A DNA stretch of 64,000 nt from Mesoflavibacter zeaxanthinifaciens DSM 18436. GTDB lineage: Bacteria; Bacteroidota; Bacteroidia; Flavobacteriales; Flavobacteriaceae. How positions within the stretch are numbered: position 1 is the stretch's first letter; each line of letters begins with the position of its first letter. This document shows positions 17,252 through 26,919 of the stretch, piece by piece. The translations under genes were made by a program, and so were the position numbers. The notes under the pieces are model-generated. The model made no database searches and was not told where the DNA came from. It saw nothing but the letters and a program-made list of their open reading frames with translations. The stretch covers positions 312,412 to 376,411 of the forward strand of contig NZ_KE383820.1 of assembly GCF_000422365.1 (NCBI RefSeq), in the 5' to 3' direction.

Positions 17252-18607
17252 ATGTCAAACGACATTAAGATTAAAAAAGGTCTAGATATAAAGTTAGAAG
17301 GAGAGGCAGAAAAGGCTACTGAAAATGCCATAGTAAGCAACTTTTACGCTATTAGACCAGAAGATTTCCATCAAGTTACTCCAAAATTAGTTGCTAGAGA
17401 AGGAGATAAAGTAAAAGCAGGAAGTGCTGTTTTTTATGATAAATCCGACGAAAGTGTAAAATTTGTTTCTCCTGTTTCTGGAGAAATCGTTGAGATAGAA
17501 CGTGGAGCTAAAAGAAGAATTTTAACAATCAAAATTAAAGCAGACAAAGAGCAAGCTTACGAAGATTTTGGAAAGTTAGACGTACAGTCTGCAAATGCAG
17601 AAGCAGTAAAGTCTAGGTTATTAGAATCAGGTTGTTGGGCTTTTATCAAACAACGTCCTTACGATGTTGTTGCAAAGCCAAATGGTATGCCAAAGTCTAT
17701 CTTTATTTCAGCTTATGCAAGTGCGCCATTAGCAGCAGATTTAGATTATACACTGCAAGGTAAAGAGGCTGAGCTTCAAGCTGCAGTAACTGCTTTAAGT
17801 AAGTTAACAGAAGGAGCAGTGCATGTTTCTGTTGGTAAAAATGGTAACTCACCATTAGCTAACTTAAATAATGTAACAGTACACAAAGTGTCTGGTCCGC
17901 ATCCATCTGGTAATGTAGGAACACAAATCAACAAAATAGATCCGATTAATAAAGGTGAAGTTGTTTGGACAGTAAATGCTCAAGATTTAGTAATCATAGG
18001 AGAATTACTTTTAACAGGAAAGTTTAATGCAGAACGTGTTATCGCGCTAGCAGGAGCATCTGTTAAAAAGCCAAGATATTTCCGTACTAAAATAGGAAGT
18101 GAAGTGTCTACTATGATTTATGATAATGGTGTTGATAAAGATGGTAATGACCGTATTATTTCAGGAAATGTCTTAACAGGAAAGCAAGTTAAACCAGACG
18201 GATATTTAGATTACTACAGTAACATAATTACGGTAATTCCTGAAGGAGACGATTACGAATTTTTCGGTTGGAATAAGCCTGTATTTAATAAAATATCTAC
18301 ATCAAGAGCTTTAACTTTTTCTTGGTTATCGCCAAACAAAAAATATAACTTAGATACTAATACTAACGGAGAGCATAGAGCTTTTGTAGTAACAGGAAGT
18401 TATGAAGAAGTATTTCCTTTAGATATTTATCCATTACAAATCTTAAAATCTTGTATGTATAAAGATCTAGATGAAATGGAAGCTTTAGGGATGTATGAGG
18501 TTGCACCAGAGGATTTTGCATTAACAGAATTTATTTGTGTGTCAAAACAACCACATCAAAAAATAATTAGAGAAGGATTAGACTTAATGCTTAAAGAAAT
18601 TGGATAA
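17252..18607 (+). CDS. nqrA: Na+-translocating NADH:quinone reductase subunit A
   Basis: NqrA is the peripheral cytoplasmic subunit of the sodium-pumping NADH:quinone oxidoreductase and contributes to quinone binding. The 451-residue protein shows the N-terminal KIKKGLDIKLEG start and the biotinyl-lipoyl-like segment (FVSPVSGEIVEIERGAKR, near residue 75), and has no membrane helices. It is the first gene of nqrABCDEF; its stop overlaps the nqrB ATG by one base, indicating coupling. Confidence 0.96.
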   Translation: MSNDIKIKKGLDIKLEGEAEKATENAIVSNFYAIRPEDFHQVTPKLVAREGDKVKAGSAVFYDKSDESVKFVSPVSGEIVEIERGAKRRILTIKIKADKEQAYEDFGKLDVQSANAEAVKSRLLESGCWAFIKQRPYDVVAKPNGMPKSIFISAYASAPLAADLDYTLQGKEAELQAAVTALSKLTEGAVHVSVGKNGNSPLANLNNVTVHKVSGPHPSGNVGTQINKIDPINKGEVVWTVNAQDLVIIGELLLTGKFNAERVIALAGASVKKPRYFRTKIGSEVSTMIYDNGVDKDGNDRIISGNVLTGKQVKPDGYLDYYSNIITVIPEGDDYEFFGWNKPVFNKISTSRALTFSWLSPNKKYNLDTNTNGEHRAFVVTGSYEEVFPLDIYPLQILKSCMYKDLDEMEALGMYEVAPEDFALTEFICVSKQPHQKIIREGLDLMLKEIG

Positions 18608-19821
18608 TGGGTTTAAAAAGTAACTTACACAATTTAAAAGAAAAGTATAAGGGCACCAAAATGGCGCCAGCATTTAATGCAATACATACTTTTTTATATC
18701 TGCCAAATGAAACGACTCATGGAGGAACTCATGTAAAGGCAGCAGACGATTTAAAGCGTACAATGAATACTGTAATCATGGCATTAATACCATGTTTAAT
18801 TTTCGGTATTTTTAACGCCGGTTACCAACACTATGCAGCTATCGATGCTGCTGCAGGTATAACAAGAGAAGCTTCTTTATTTGGAAACTTCTTAACATGG
18901 GATAATTTTGTTATCGGTGCTTGGACCGTTTTACCTTTAGTAATCGTATCTTACGGAGTTGGTCTTTTAGTCGAATTTATTTTTGCAGTAATTAAAGGTC
19001 ACGAAGTAGAAGAAGGTTACCTTGTAACAGGAATGTTAGTGCCATTAATTGTTCCAGTAGATATCCCATTATGGATGTTAGCTGTAGCAGTTGTTTTTGG
19101 TGTAGTTATAGGTAAAGAAGTTTTTGGTGGTACAGGAATGAATATCTTAAACCCAGCATTAGCTATTCGTGCATTCTTATTCTTTGCTTATCCAACATGG
19201 ATGTCTGGAGATAAAGTATGGGTACACGGAGCAGTTGAAAGAGCAGGTACACCAGATGCTATTTCAGGCGAAACACTATTAGGAGCTTATGCTCAAAACA
19301 GTAGTCTAGCCGGAATTGACTACATGGACATGTTCTACGGTTTTATTCCAGGTTCAGTTGGAGAAACTTCTAAGTTATTAATTATAGTAGGAGCATTATT
19401 CTTAATCTTCACTAAAATAGGAAGCTGGAGAATTATTCTATCCACAATAATTGGAGCTTTATCTATGGGGTTAATTTTTAATGGTGTAGTAGATGCAGGT
19501 TGGATAGGAGATACTAGTAAGTTTTATGGATTAATGAGTGTTCCTTTCTGGCAACATTTAATTATTGGAAGTATTTTGTTTGGTGCTGTTTATATGGCAA
19601 CAGATCCAGTTACAGCATCTCAAACAAACAAAGGAAAATGGATATATGGTTTCTTAATTGGTTTCCTATCAATAATGATACGTGTATTTAATCCAGCATA
19701 TCCAGAAGGTGTTTTCTTAGCTATTCTTTTAATGAATGTTTTTGCACCAACAATTGATCATTACGTTGTACAAGCAAATGTAAAACGTAGAATGAAACGT
19801 TTAAAAGTTAAAACTGCTTAG
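18607..19821 (+). CDS. nqrB: Na+-translocating NADH:quinone reductase subunit B
   Basis: NqrB is the large membrane subunit carrying covalent FMN and riboflavin and the sodium pathway. The 404-residue protein has about ten hydrophobic segments. The flavinylation motif is SGET with Thr223, the probable FMN-phosphothreonine site; the more common form of this motif is SGAT. TLNP-like GMNILNPALAIRAF near residue 178 and TDPVTASQT near 337 are typical. It overlaps nqrA by one base and precedes nqrC by two. Confidence 0.96.
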   Translation: MGLKSNLHNLKEKYKGTKMAPAFNAIHTFLYLPNETTHGGTHVKAADDLKRTMNTVIMALIPCLIFGIFNAGYQHYAAIDAAAGITREASLFGNFLTWDNFVIGAWTVLPLVIVSYGVGLLVEFIFAVIKGHEVEEGYLVTGMLVPLIVPVDIPLWMLAVAVVFGVVIGKEVFGGTGMNILNPALAIRAFLFFAYPTWMSGDKVWVHGAVERAGTPDAISGETLLGAYAQNSSLAGIDYMDMFYGFIPGSVGETSKLLIIVGALFLIFTKIGSWRIILSTIIGALSMGLIFNGVVDAGWIGDTSKFYGLMSVPFWQHLIIGSILFGAVYMATDPVTASQTNKGKWIYGFLIGFLSIMIRVFNPAYPEGVFLAILLMNVFAPTIDHYVVQANVKRRMKRLKVKTA

Positions 19822-19823
19822 TC

Positions 19824-20579
19824 ATGTCAAACAAAACAGATAGTAATTTATATACCGTATTATTTGCCATAGGAATGGTAGTTGTAGTTGGTGCTTTATT
19901 AGCTTTTACAGCAGCATCTTTAAAGCCTACTATAAAAGAAAACGAAAGAATGGAAAAACAACAAAACATTCTTTACGCTATGGGAGTAAATGACAATGGA
20001 GAAACTGATGTTGCATTTATTTCTACAGATAAGGTTAGCGAAGCTTTTTCAAAATACATTACTAAACAAATTGTAATAGAAGGTAATGATGTTAAAGAAA
20101 ATGATGAGGCTTACTTAATCGATGTTAAAAAAGAACAAGCAAAAGCAAAAGCAGGAGAAACAAGACGTTTGCCTTTATTTATTGGAGAAAAAGATGGTAA
20201 TACATTTTACGTAGCACCAATATATGGTAAAGGACTTTGGGACGCTATTTGGGGCTATATTGCTATGGATAAAGATATGGTTGTTCAAGGTGTGTATTTT
20301 GACCATAAAGGAGAAACACCAGGTTTAGGAGCAAACATTAAACAACGTTATTTTATGGATGACTTTTATGGAGAACACTTACTAACAGATAATGGAGTGT
20401 TTAAAGGTATAACAGTTGCAAAAGGAAATAACGATCCTAAAAATGAAGATAAAACAGATTATGAGGTAGATGCTCTGGCAGGAGCTACCATTACAGGTAA
20501 TGGAGTTAGTGCTATGATTAAAAATGACTTGAAGTTATACATGCCTTATTTTGAAACATTAAAAAATCAAGCTAATTAA
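19824..20579 (+). CDS. nqrC: Na+-translocating NADH:quinone reductase subunit C
   Basis: NqrC has one N-terminal membrane helix (about residues 10-30) and a periplasmic FMN-binding domain. The covalent FMN site is Thr222 in DALAGATITG near the C-terminus, the target of ApbE. The 251-residue length is normal. DHKGETPGLGANI is the conserved flavin-domain signature. It is the third gene of the operon, with two-base gaps on each side. Confidence 0.95.
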   Translation: MSNKTDSNLYTVLFAIGMVVVVGALLAFTAASLKPTIKENERMEKQQNILYAMGVNDNGETDVAFISTDKVSEAFSKYITKQIVIEGNDVKENDEAYLIDVKKEQAKAKAGETRRLPLFIGEKDGNTFYVAPIYGKGLWDAIWGYIAMDKDMVVQGVYFDHKGETPGLGANIKQRYFMDDFYGEHLLTDNGVFKGITVAKGNNDPKNEDKTDYEVDALAGATITGNGVSAMIKNDLKLYMPYFETLKNQAN

Positions 20580-20581
20580 TT

Positions 20582-21226
20582 ATGGGACTACTTTCAAAAA
20601 AAGACGCTAAATTAATTACAGATCCATTAGCAGATAATAACCCAATTACTATACAGGTATTAGGTATTTGTTCTGCGTTAGCAATTACTGCAGAACTTAA
20701 AGCTTCTATAGTAATGGCAATTTCTGTATTATTTGTATTAGGAGTTGGTAACGTTGTTATCTCTTTAATGAGAAATATCATACCTTCAAAAATTAGAATT
20801 ATAGTACAACTTATTGTTGTAGCTGCTCTTGTAATTATTGTTGATCAAGTACTAAAAGCTTTTGCTTACGAGTTAAGTAAAACACTTTCGGTATTCGTTG
20901 GTTTAATTATTACAAACTGTATCATTATGGGACGTTTTGAAGCATTTGCTTTAGGTAATGGACCGTGGAAATCTTTCCTTGATGGAATAGGTAACGCATT
21001 AGGATACGGTGTTATATTAATAATAGTAGGTTTTTTTAGAGAATTATTAGGTTCTGGTACTTTATTAGGATTTAAAGTTTTAGGAGATCCAATCGAAAAA
21101 TCAGGTTTGTACGCAATAGGATATGAAAATAACGGGTTTATGTTATTATCGCCAATGGCATTAATTGTTGTAGGAATTATTATTTGGGTACAACGTAGCA
21201 GAAACAAAGATTTAATAGAAGACTAA
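20582..21226 (+). CDS. nqrD: Na+-translocating NADH:quinone reductase subunit D
   Basis: NqrD is a six-helix membrane subunit homologous to NqrE. Cys30 (LGICSALAIT) and Cys113 (TNCIIMGR) are the ligands that, with two from NqrE, hold an iron-sulfur centre in the middle of the membrane. The 214-residue length is normal. A 52-base gap containing a 22-bp perfect palindrome separates it from nqrE, the only long gap in the operon. Confidence 0.95.
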   Translation: MGLLSKKDAKLITDPLADNNPITIQVLGICSALAITAELKASIVMAISVLFVLGVGNVVISLMRNIIPSKIRIIVQLIVVAALVIIVDQVLKAFAYELSKTLSVFVGLIITNCIIMGRFEAFALGNGPWKSFLDGIGNALGYGVILIIVGFFRELLGSGTLLGFKVLGDPIEKSGLYAIGYENNGFMLLSPMALIVVGIIIWVQRSRNKDLIED

Positions 21227-21238
21227 ACATTGACTCGT

Positions 21239-21260
21239 TTTTTGAAGTATACTTCAAAAA
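21239..21260. repeat. 22-bp perfect palindrome between nqrD and nqrE
   Basis: TTTTTGAAGTA is followed at once by its reverse complement TACTTCAAAAA. No T run follows on the plus strand, so it does not look like an ordinary terminator. It could be an RNA processing or attenuation hairpin, or a protein-binding site. Confidence 0.6.
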
Positions 21261-21278
21261 GACATCAAAAAATAACAT

Positions 21279-22013
21279 ATGGAACATATAGAATTATTTT
21301 TCAAATCAATCTTTATAGATAACATGGTATTTGCAACATTCCTTGGGATGTGTTCTTACCTTGCAGTATCTAAAAAAGTATCAACAGCTGTAGGTTTAGG
21401 TGCTGCAGTAATCTTTGTATTAGCAGTTACTGTGCCTATAAACTGGCTTTTAGATCAATATGTATTACAACCAGGTGCATTATCTTGGTTAGGAGAAGAA
21501 TATGCTAGTTATGATTTAAGTTTCTTATCATTTATCATGTTTATTGCAACTATAGCAACCATGGTACAATTAGTAGAAATTGTTGTAGAAAAGTTTTCTC
21601 CTTCATTATATAACTCACTAGGTATATTTTTACCGCTAATTGCTGTAAACTGTGCAATTTTAGGAGGATCTTTATTTATGCAGTCTAGAGAAATCGAAAC
21701 TATAGGTTTAGCATTTAATTATGGTATAGCTTCTGGTATAGGTTGGTTCTTAGCAATTTTAGCTATCGCAGCAATCCGCGAAAAGATTCGTTATTCTAAC
21801 GTACCAGCTCCTTTAAGAGGACTAGGAATTACATTTATTATTACTGGTCTTATGGCAATTGGATTTATGAGTTTTGGAGGAATGTTAACTGGAGGAGATG
21901 ATGAAGGTTCTAAAAAAACAGAACAAGCAGCTCAAATTGAAAAGCAAGATAAAACCGAAACTAAGGTTATAGAGAATAACTCAACTATAGCTAACAATAC
22001 AACAGTAGAGTAA
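21279..22013 (+). CDS. nqrE: Na+-translocating NADH:quinone reductase subunit E
   Basis: NqrE is the second small membrane subunit, with six helices and opposite topology to NqrD. Cys25 (LGMCSYLAV) and Cys125 (AVNCAILGG) complete the intramembrane iron-sulfur site. At 244 residues it is about 40 longer than the roughly 200-residue Vibrio protein: from about residue 205 a hydrophilic tail rich in Lys, Glu, Thr and Asn follows the last helix. nqrF starts one base after the stop. Confidence 0.95.
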   Translation: MEHIELFFKSIFIDNMVFATFLGMCSYLAVSKKVSTAVGLGAAVIFVLAVTVPINWLLDQYVLQPGALSWLGEEYASYDLSFLSFIMFIATIATMVQLVEIVVEKFSPSLYNSLGIFLPLIAVNCAILGGSLFMQSREIETIGLAFNYGIASGIGWFLAILAIAAIREKIRYSNVPAPLRGLGITFIITGLMAIGFMSFGGMLTGGDDEGSKKTEQAAQIEKQDKTETKVIENNSTIANNTTVE

Positions 22014-22014
22014 T

Positions 22015-23325
22015 ATGATTTTAGCAGCAAGTACATTAGGAACAGTTTTAACAACTGTTATCGCATTCTTAGTAATAACATTGGTATTAGTATCATTATT
22101 ATTATATGTTAAGCAAAAATTATCACCATCAGGTCCTGTAACTATAAAAATAAATGGTGAAAAAGAAATTGAAGTATCATCAGGTGGTACATTATTATCA
22201 ACATTAGGTAACCAAAAAATATTCTTGCCATCAGCATGTGGTGGTGGTGGAACTTGTATCCAATGTGAATGTCACGTTTTAGATGGAGGAGGAGAAGCTT
22301 TACCAACAGAAACACCTCACTTTACAAGAAAAGAATTACAACATGGTGCGCGTTTAGCTTGTCAAGTTAAAGTTAAACAAGACATGGAAATTACGATACC
22401 AGAAGAAGTATTTGGTATTAAAAAATGGGAAGCAACAGTTGTACGTAATTACAATGTAGCCTCTTTTATTAAGGAGTTTGTAGTTGAAATCCCTGAGGAT
22501 ATGAATTACAAGGCTGGTGGATACATTCAAATTGAAATTCCTAAATGTGAAGTGAAATATTCAGATATGGATATTACCGCACATCCAGAAGAACATGATT
22601 CACCAGATAAGTTTCAGGCAGAATGGGATAAATTCAATTTATGGCCATTAGTAATGAAAAATGACGAAACTGTAGAACGTGCTTACTCTATGGCTTCTTA
22701 CCCAGCAGAAGGTAGAGAGATTATGTTAAATGTTCGTATTGCAACGCCACCATGGGATAGAAATAAAAATGGATGGATGGACGTAAATCCAGGTGTAGCA
22801 TCATCATACATATTTAACTTAAAGAAAGGTGATAAGTGTGTAATCTCTGGACCTTATGGAGAGTTCTTTATTAACGAATCTGATGCAGAAATGCTTTACG
22901 TTGGTGGAGGAGCAGGTATGGCACCAATGCGTTCTCACTTATATCATTTATTCAAAACGTTAAAAACAGGACGTAAAGTAACATATTGGTATGGTGGTCG
23001 TTCTAAGCGTGAATTATTCTATATTGAACATTTCCGTGAGTTAGAAAGAGATTTCCCTAACTTTAAATTTTACTTAGCTCTTTCAGAACCTTTAGAAGAA
23101 GATAACTGGAAAGTTAAGAAAGATATACATGATGAAGAAGGAGATGGTTTTGTAGGGTTTATTCATAATTGTGTAATAGATAACTACTTAAATCATCATG
23201 ATACACCAGAGGATATAGAGTTATACTTCTGTGGTCCTCCTTTAATGAATAAAGCAGTACAAAAAATGGGTGAAGATTTTGGTATACCAGATGAAAACAT
23301 CCGATTTGATGACTTTGGAGGATAG
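22015..23325 (+). CDS. nqrF: Na+-translocating NADH:quinone reductase subunit F
   Basis: NqrF is the electron entry subunit: NADH to FAD to a 2Fe-2S cluster. The 436-residue protein has an N-terminal membrane helix (about residues 9-30), a ferredoxin domain with Cys in ACGGGGTCIQC and LACQV, the FAD motif RAYSMASYP near residue 223, and the NADH site VGGGAGMAPMRSHL near 300. The acidic, aromatic C-terminus (RFDDFGG) is typical. It is the last gene of the operon and is followed by a strong terminator. Confidence 0.96.
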   Translation: MILAASTLGTVLTTVIAFLVITLVLVSLLLYVKQKLSPSGPVTIKINGEKEIEVSSGGTLLSTLGNQKIFLPSACGGGGTCIQCECHVLDGGGEALPTETPHFTRKELQHGARLACQVKVKQDMEITIPEEVFGIKKWEATVVRNYNVASFIKEFVVEIPEDMNYKAGGYIQIEIPKCEVKYSDMDITAHPEEHDSPDKFQAEWDKFNLWPLVMKNDETVERAYSMASYPAEGREIMLNVRIATPPWDRNKNGWMDVNPGVASSYIFNLKKGDKCVISGPYGEFFINESDAEMLYVGGGAGMAPMRSHLYHLFKTLKTGRKVTYWYGGRSKRELFYIEHFRELERDFPNFKFYLALSEPLEEDNWKVKKDIHDEEGDGFVGFIHNCVIDNYLNHHDTPEDIELYFCGPPLMNKAVQKMGEDFGIPDENIRFDDFGG

Positions 23326-23342
23326 TATAAAACCTCTTCAAA

Positions 23343-23380
23343 TAAAAAAAAGCCAATGTTTTTACATTGGCTTTTTTTTA
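23343..23380 (+). terminator. Terminator of the nqr operon
   Basis: Stem AGCCAATGT / ACATTGGCT (23351-23359 and 23364-23372) is flanked by an A run and eight T residues. Confidence 0.9.
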
Positions 23381-23509
23381 TTACTTAAAATCAAAAAAAA
23401 CCGAATATTTCCTTTTTTTTTAGTTTTTTATCGAAAAATGATTAAAATCATTCTATTTTTAAGTTTAAAAGTTAATTTGCATCGGTTAAATGTAAATATT
23501 CTTATATCT

Positions 23510-26314
23510 ATGAAAAAAAATACTAAATTATTGTTAATAGCGATACTTTTGTTAAGTGTTAATCTCAGTTACTCTCAAAATAGAAAGATTAATAAAGAAA
23601 ATTCTAAAAGTATTAGTCATAATCATCCTAATACAGAGCAGGATGTTATATTAAATGAAGAAAATCAAAGATTCTTAAATGAGAATGGTGTTGTTCGTTG
23701 TCTTACTGAAGAAATGAATAACAAGTATAGATTAAATAACCCAAATGTGCAATCTAAACAGCAGTTTGAAGATTGGATTGCTCCTTTAGTTCAGCAGTAT
23801 AAAGCTCAACAGGCTTCAAGAATAGCTAATAATGTAGAATCTGCTCAAATGCAAGTATATACTATTCCTATTATCTTTCATGTAGTTTCTGGAACACAAG
23901 GTGATGCACCAGATTTAGATGCTCAGTATGTAAATGCTCAAATCGAACAATTAAATCTTGATTTTTCTAATCAAGCTGGCGGAGCAACAGGATATTGGTC
24001 TTCTGTAGCAGCAGATGCACAAATTGTATTTGTTCCTGCTCAAGTAGATCCCAATGGAAATCCTTTAGCAGAACCAGGTATTAATCGTGTTTATGGATAT
24101 CCTGGACAATTATCAACTGCAGATTTTGATAATACAATTAAACCTGCTACAATTTGGGACAGAACATTATATGCTAATTGTTGGACTGGAAATTTAGGAG
24201 GTGGATTATTGGGATATGCTCAGTTTCCTGATAGTTCAGGATTACCTGGTATGCCAGCTTCAGGAGGATCTGCAAATACAGATGGTGTTGTTTGTTTATA
24301 TACATCAATAGGATCTGTAGCTAACCCACATCCAAACGGAGGTGTTTATGCAGCAGGAAGAACTTTAACACATGAAATAGGTCACTGGATCGGTCTAAGA
24401 CATATTTGGGGAGATGGAAATTGTAGTGTAGACGATTTTTGTAATGATACACCAAACCAAAACGGATCAAGTTCAGGTTGTCCAAATACTAACGATACAT
24501 GTATTGGAGGAGATAGAGATATGGTAGAAAATTTTATGGATTATAGTTTTGATACTTGTATGAATTTATTTACTGCAGATCAAGTTGCAAGAATGGCTGT
24601 AGTTATGCAAAACTCTCCTGGTCGATCTGAGTTAGCTAGCTCTAACACAGGTAACGCTGGACCTATAATTTCTTTTGCTTTAGCTAGTGATAATGTTATT
24701 GAAGGGTCTGATTGTAATTTTACAGATGTAACTGTAGATTTAACAATTGCCGAAGGAGCTTCTCAAAACACAACTGTTAACTTAACAGTACAAGGGGCAA
24801 CAGCAGATGCACAAGATTATACGCTTTTAAATAATTCAGTAGTATTCAGTGCAGGTTCAACAGCAACACAGTCTGTAGTAATAAGAGTTTTTAATGATGG
24901 CTTTGTTGAAGGAGAAGAAAGTATAGATTTAACTTTTACAGTTAATGCTAATGGAGGAGATGCTACAGCAGGTAATAATAACTTTACATTAGTAATTACA
25001 GATGATGATGTTGTTCCTGTAAATATTCAAACAATTACTCTAATAGATTCTAATTTAGAAACAACAGATGCTACAAATTGGTTTGTAATAGATAATGATG
25101 GTGATGGAAATAATTTCTTAAGTGCTAATTCTTCAGGTACAGATTTATATGGTAATGGGACAATAGTAAGTGTATTTTTTGCTTCAGAATCTAATGGTGC
25201 AATTTTTGGTACAGGAGCTAATTTTACACCAGATAATTTCTTACTGTCTGATATGATATCTATACCTTCAAATGCATCTTCAGTTAACTTATCTTATGGT
25301 ATTGCAGGATATGGGGATAGTGAACCGTATGAGGTTTATTGGACTACAGATAACACTAATGTAAGCACTATAACTAGCGGTAATTTAATTGATTCAGGAA
25401 ATACACTTGATGATAATGGTGAGTTTAGAAATATAGATATGTCTGCTTATATTGGTCAGACAGGTTATTTAGCATTTAGGCACAATAGTCCTGGTACAAA
25501 CAACGGTAACGGGGTAACAGAAGGACTGTTCTTATTAGATAATATAAATTTTGAAGCTATAGTTGCTAAAAGTATACAAACAGATGTTAATACAAGTACA
25601 TCTAATGATTTATTAGCTTTAAGGTCTAGTGGAACTGTTTACGCTTCAGATTCTGTTAGTACAGATTTAATGTTAGATATAACCAATGTAAATAATGATG
25701 ATTTTGGTTGTGTAGACATATCTGTATCTAGAGCAGGTACTAGTGCACAAAGCTACAACGGAAGCTCTGTGTCTAATTATGTAACAGATAAGACGTTTAC
25801 TATAACACCTTCAAATATACTTACGACTTCTAATGTTACTGTAGATTTTTATTTTACTGAAGCAGAAATATTAGGTTATGAAGCTACTACTGGACAAAGT
25901 AGAAATTCGATTAGTATATTAAGAGATAATGGAGTTACAACAGAAGTAGTATCAGCTTCAGTCTCATCTTTTGGTTCAGACTATAAATTATCAGGAACAT
26001 TTACTTCAGGAATTGAAGGGACTTATTATTTTGGTGTGCCTGCTGCATTATCAACTTCAGAATTTGATTTTGATCAATTTGCAGTTTATCCAAACCCAAC
26101 AAATGGCAAAGTGACTATTGCTTTAAGCACCAATCAAGATGTTAATCTTTCTTTATTTGATATTAGAGGTCGTCAAATTTTTAATAATTTATACTCTAAC
26201 AACAATTCAATATTTAATAAGACTATTAATTTAAATACAAATTCAACAGGAATTTATATACTTAAAGTTGAAGCAGGTAATAAGTCTGCATTTAAAAGAA
26301 TTGTAGTGAAGTAG
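23510..26314 (+). CDS. Secreted M43 (cytophagalysin-type) metalloprotease with T9SS tail
   Basis: The 934-residue protein starts at the ATG at 23510, which gives a clean signal peptide (KKNTKLLLIAILLLSVNLSYSQ); a longer open frame begins inside nqrF and is not used. After a pro-region, the catalytic domain holds THEIGHWIGLRH with zinc ligands His288, His292 and His298 and catalytic Glu289, and the Met-turn ENFMDY, as in pappalysin-like M43 proteases. A Calx-beta-like repeat follows (about residues 390-500), then a jelly-roll-like region. The last 75 residues form a T9SS type A tail (YPNPTNGKV, LFDIRGRQIF, FKRIVVK). It is probably a surface or extracellular protease of broad or unknown substrate. 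Confidence 0.9.
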   Translation: MKKNTKLLLIAILLLSVNLSYSQNRKINKENSKSISHNHPNTEQDVILNEENQRFLNENGVVRCLTEEMNNKYRLNNPNVQSKQQFEDWIAPLVQQYKAQQASRIANNVESAQMQVYTIPIIFHVVSGTQGDAPDLDAQYVNAQIEQLNLDFSNQAGGATGYWSSVAADAQIVFVPAQVDPNGNPLAEPGINRVYGYPGQLSTADFDNTIKPATIWDRTLYANCWTGNLGGGLLGYAQFPDSSGLPGMPASGGSANTDGVVCLYTSIGSVANPHPNGGVYAAGRTLTHEIGHWIGLRHIWGDGNCSVDDFCNDTPNQNGSSSGCPNTNDTCIGGDRDMVENFMDYSFDTCMNLFTADQVARMAVVMQNSPGRSELASSNTGNAGPIISFALASDNVIEGSDCNFTDVTVDLTIAEGASQNTTVNLTVQGATADAQDYTLLNNSVVFSAGSTATQSVVIRVFNDGFVEGEESIDLTFTVNANGGDATAGNNNFTLVITDDDVVPVNIQTITLIDSNLETTDATNWFVIDNDGDGNNFLSANSSGTDLYGNGTIVSVFFASESNGAIFGTGANFTPDNFLLSDMISIPSNASSVNLSYGIAGYGDSEPYEVYWTTDNTNVSTITSGNLIDSGNTLDDNGEFRNIDMSAYIGQTGYLAFRHNSPGTNNGNGVTEGLFLLDNINFEAIVAKSIQTDVNTSTSNDLLALRSSGTVYASDSVSTDLMLDITNVNNDDFGCVDISVSRAGTSAQSYNGSSVSNYVTDKTFTITPSNILTTSNVTVDFYFTEAEILGYEATTGQSRNSISILRDNGVTTEVVSASVSSFGSDYKLSGTFTSGIEGTYYFGVPAALSTSEFDFDQFAVYPNPTNGKVTIALSTNQDVNLSLFDIRGRQIFNNLYSNNNSIFNKTINLNTNSTGIYILKVEAGNKSAFKRIVVK

Positions 26315-26333
26315 ATTAATGATATATATTTAG

Positions 26334-26366
26334 AAAAGCCCAATACTAAAGTGTTGGGCTTTTTTA
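26334..26366. terminator. Bidirectional terminator after the M43 protease gene
   Basis: AAAAGCCCAA (26334-26343) pairs with TTGGGCTTTT (26354-26363), with T runs on both strands, between convergent genes. Confidence 0.9.
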
Positions 26367-26368
26367 TT

Positions 26369-26842
26369 TTAAACATTTTCAAATTCAAAATTTGTAAATT
26401 TTAAATCACTATTTTTTGTAATTACAGCTTTAAATACGTTGGAATAATCCATAATATTTTCAATATTATCAAAGCTGCAAAGCACTTTAATTGTTTCTTT
26501 TAAACCATTAAATAGTATGTCTTTATTTGTTGAGTTTTTAGGTCTTTTATTTTTATGATTAAGTGGTAGTTCGTAACCACAACCTTTCAAAAAAGCAGCT
26601 TCAATTTTTAGTAATTCTAATGGCGAATATCCGTTAAAAGTTCTTCCTAAATTTTGATGTACTAGTCCAAGATAATTCAACTTTAAAGAGCCATGATCAT
26701 CAGATAAATATTTCCAAGCATCTTTTTGATCTAAAATATTTCCAACAGCACATTGTTTACAACATTCAGGGTTTAATAGATTTTCATTAAAAGCTGTGTA
26801 TAGTTTTTTAATAGCGTTATCAAATCTTGTTGATGTTTTCAT
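26369..26842 (-). CDS. Conserved Bacteroidota protein with CCxxC motif
   Basis: The 157-residue protein has no signal peptide or membrane helix. It carries a Cys cluster near residue 27 (PECCKQCAVGN) and further cysteines near residue 92 (KGCGYELP) and 122, with a conserved middle (SDDHGSLKLNYLGLVHQNLGR). I recall relatives in Flavobacteriaceae, sometimes labelled as an NqrF subunit, which this is not: it lacks any flavin or ferredoxin motif. Its position near nqr and apbE is suggestive, but the function is unknown. The cysteines could bind a metal or an iron-sulfur cluster. Confidence 0.7.
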   Translation of the reverse strand: MKTSTRFDNAIKKLYTAFNENLLNPECCKQCAVGNILDQKDAWKYLSDDHGSLKLNYLGLVHQNLGRTFNGYSPLELLKIEAAFLKGCGYELPLNHKNKRPKNSTNKDILFNGLKETIKVLCSFDNIENIMDYSNVFKAVITKNSDLKFTNFEFENV

Positions 26843-26907
26843 TTTAAATTTCTTAGCGATTTTCTTCTTTTAAAATAAGAAAATTTCAGCAAATAAATGT
26901 TAAAACG

Positions 26908-26915
26908 TATTTTTG
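26908..26915 (+). promoter_or_regulatory. -7 box of the 26920 gene, likely leaderless
   Basis: TATTTTTG matches TAnnTTTG and ends four bases before the ATG, so transcription would start at or next to the start codon. Confidence 0.5.
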
Positions 26916-26919
26916 TACT

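Noticed and set aside
23270..23509. N-terminal extension of the M43 protease frame into nqrF
   Set aside because: It overlaps nqrF and its terminator, and the ATG at 23510 gives a perfect signal peptide.
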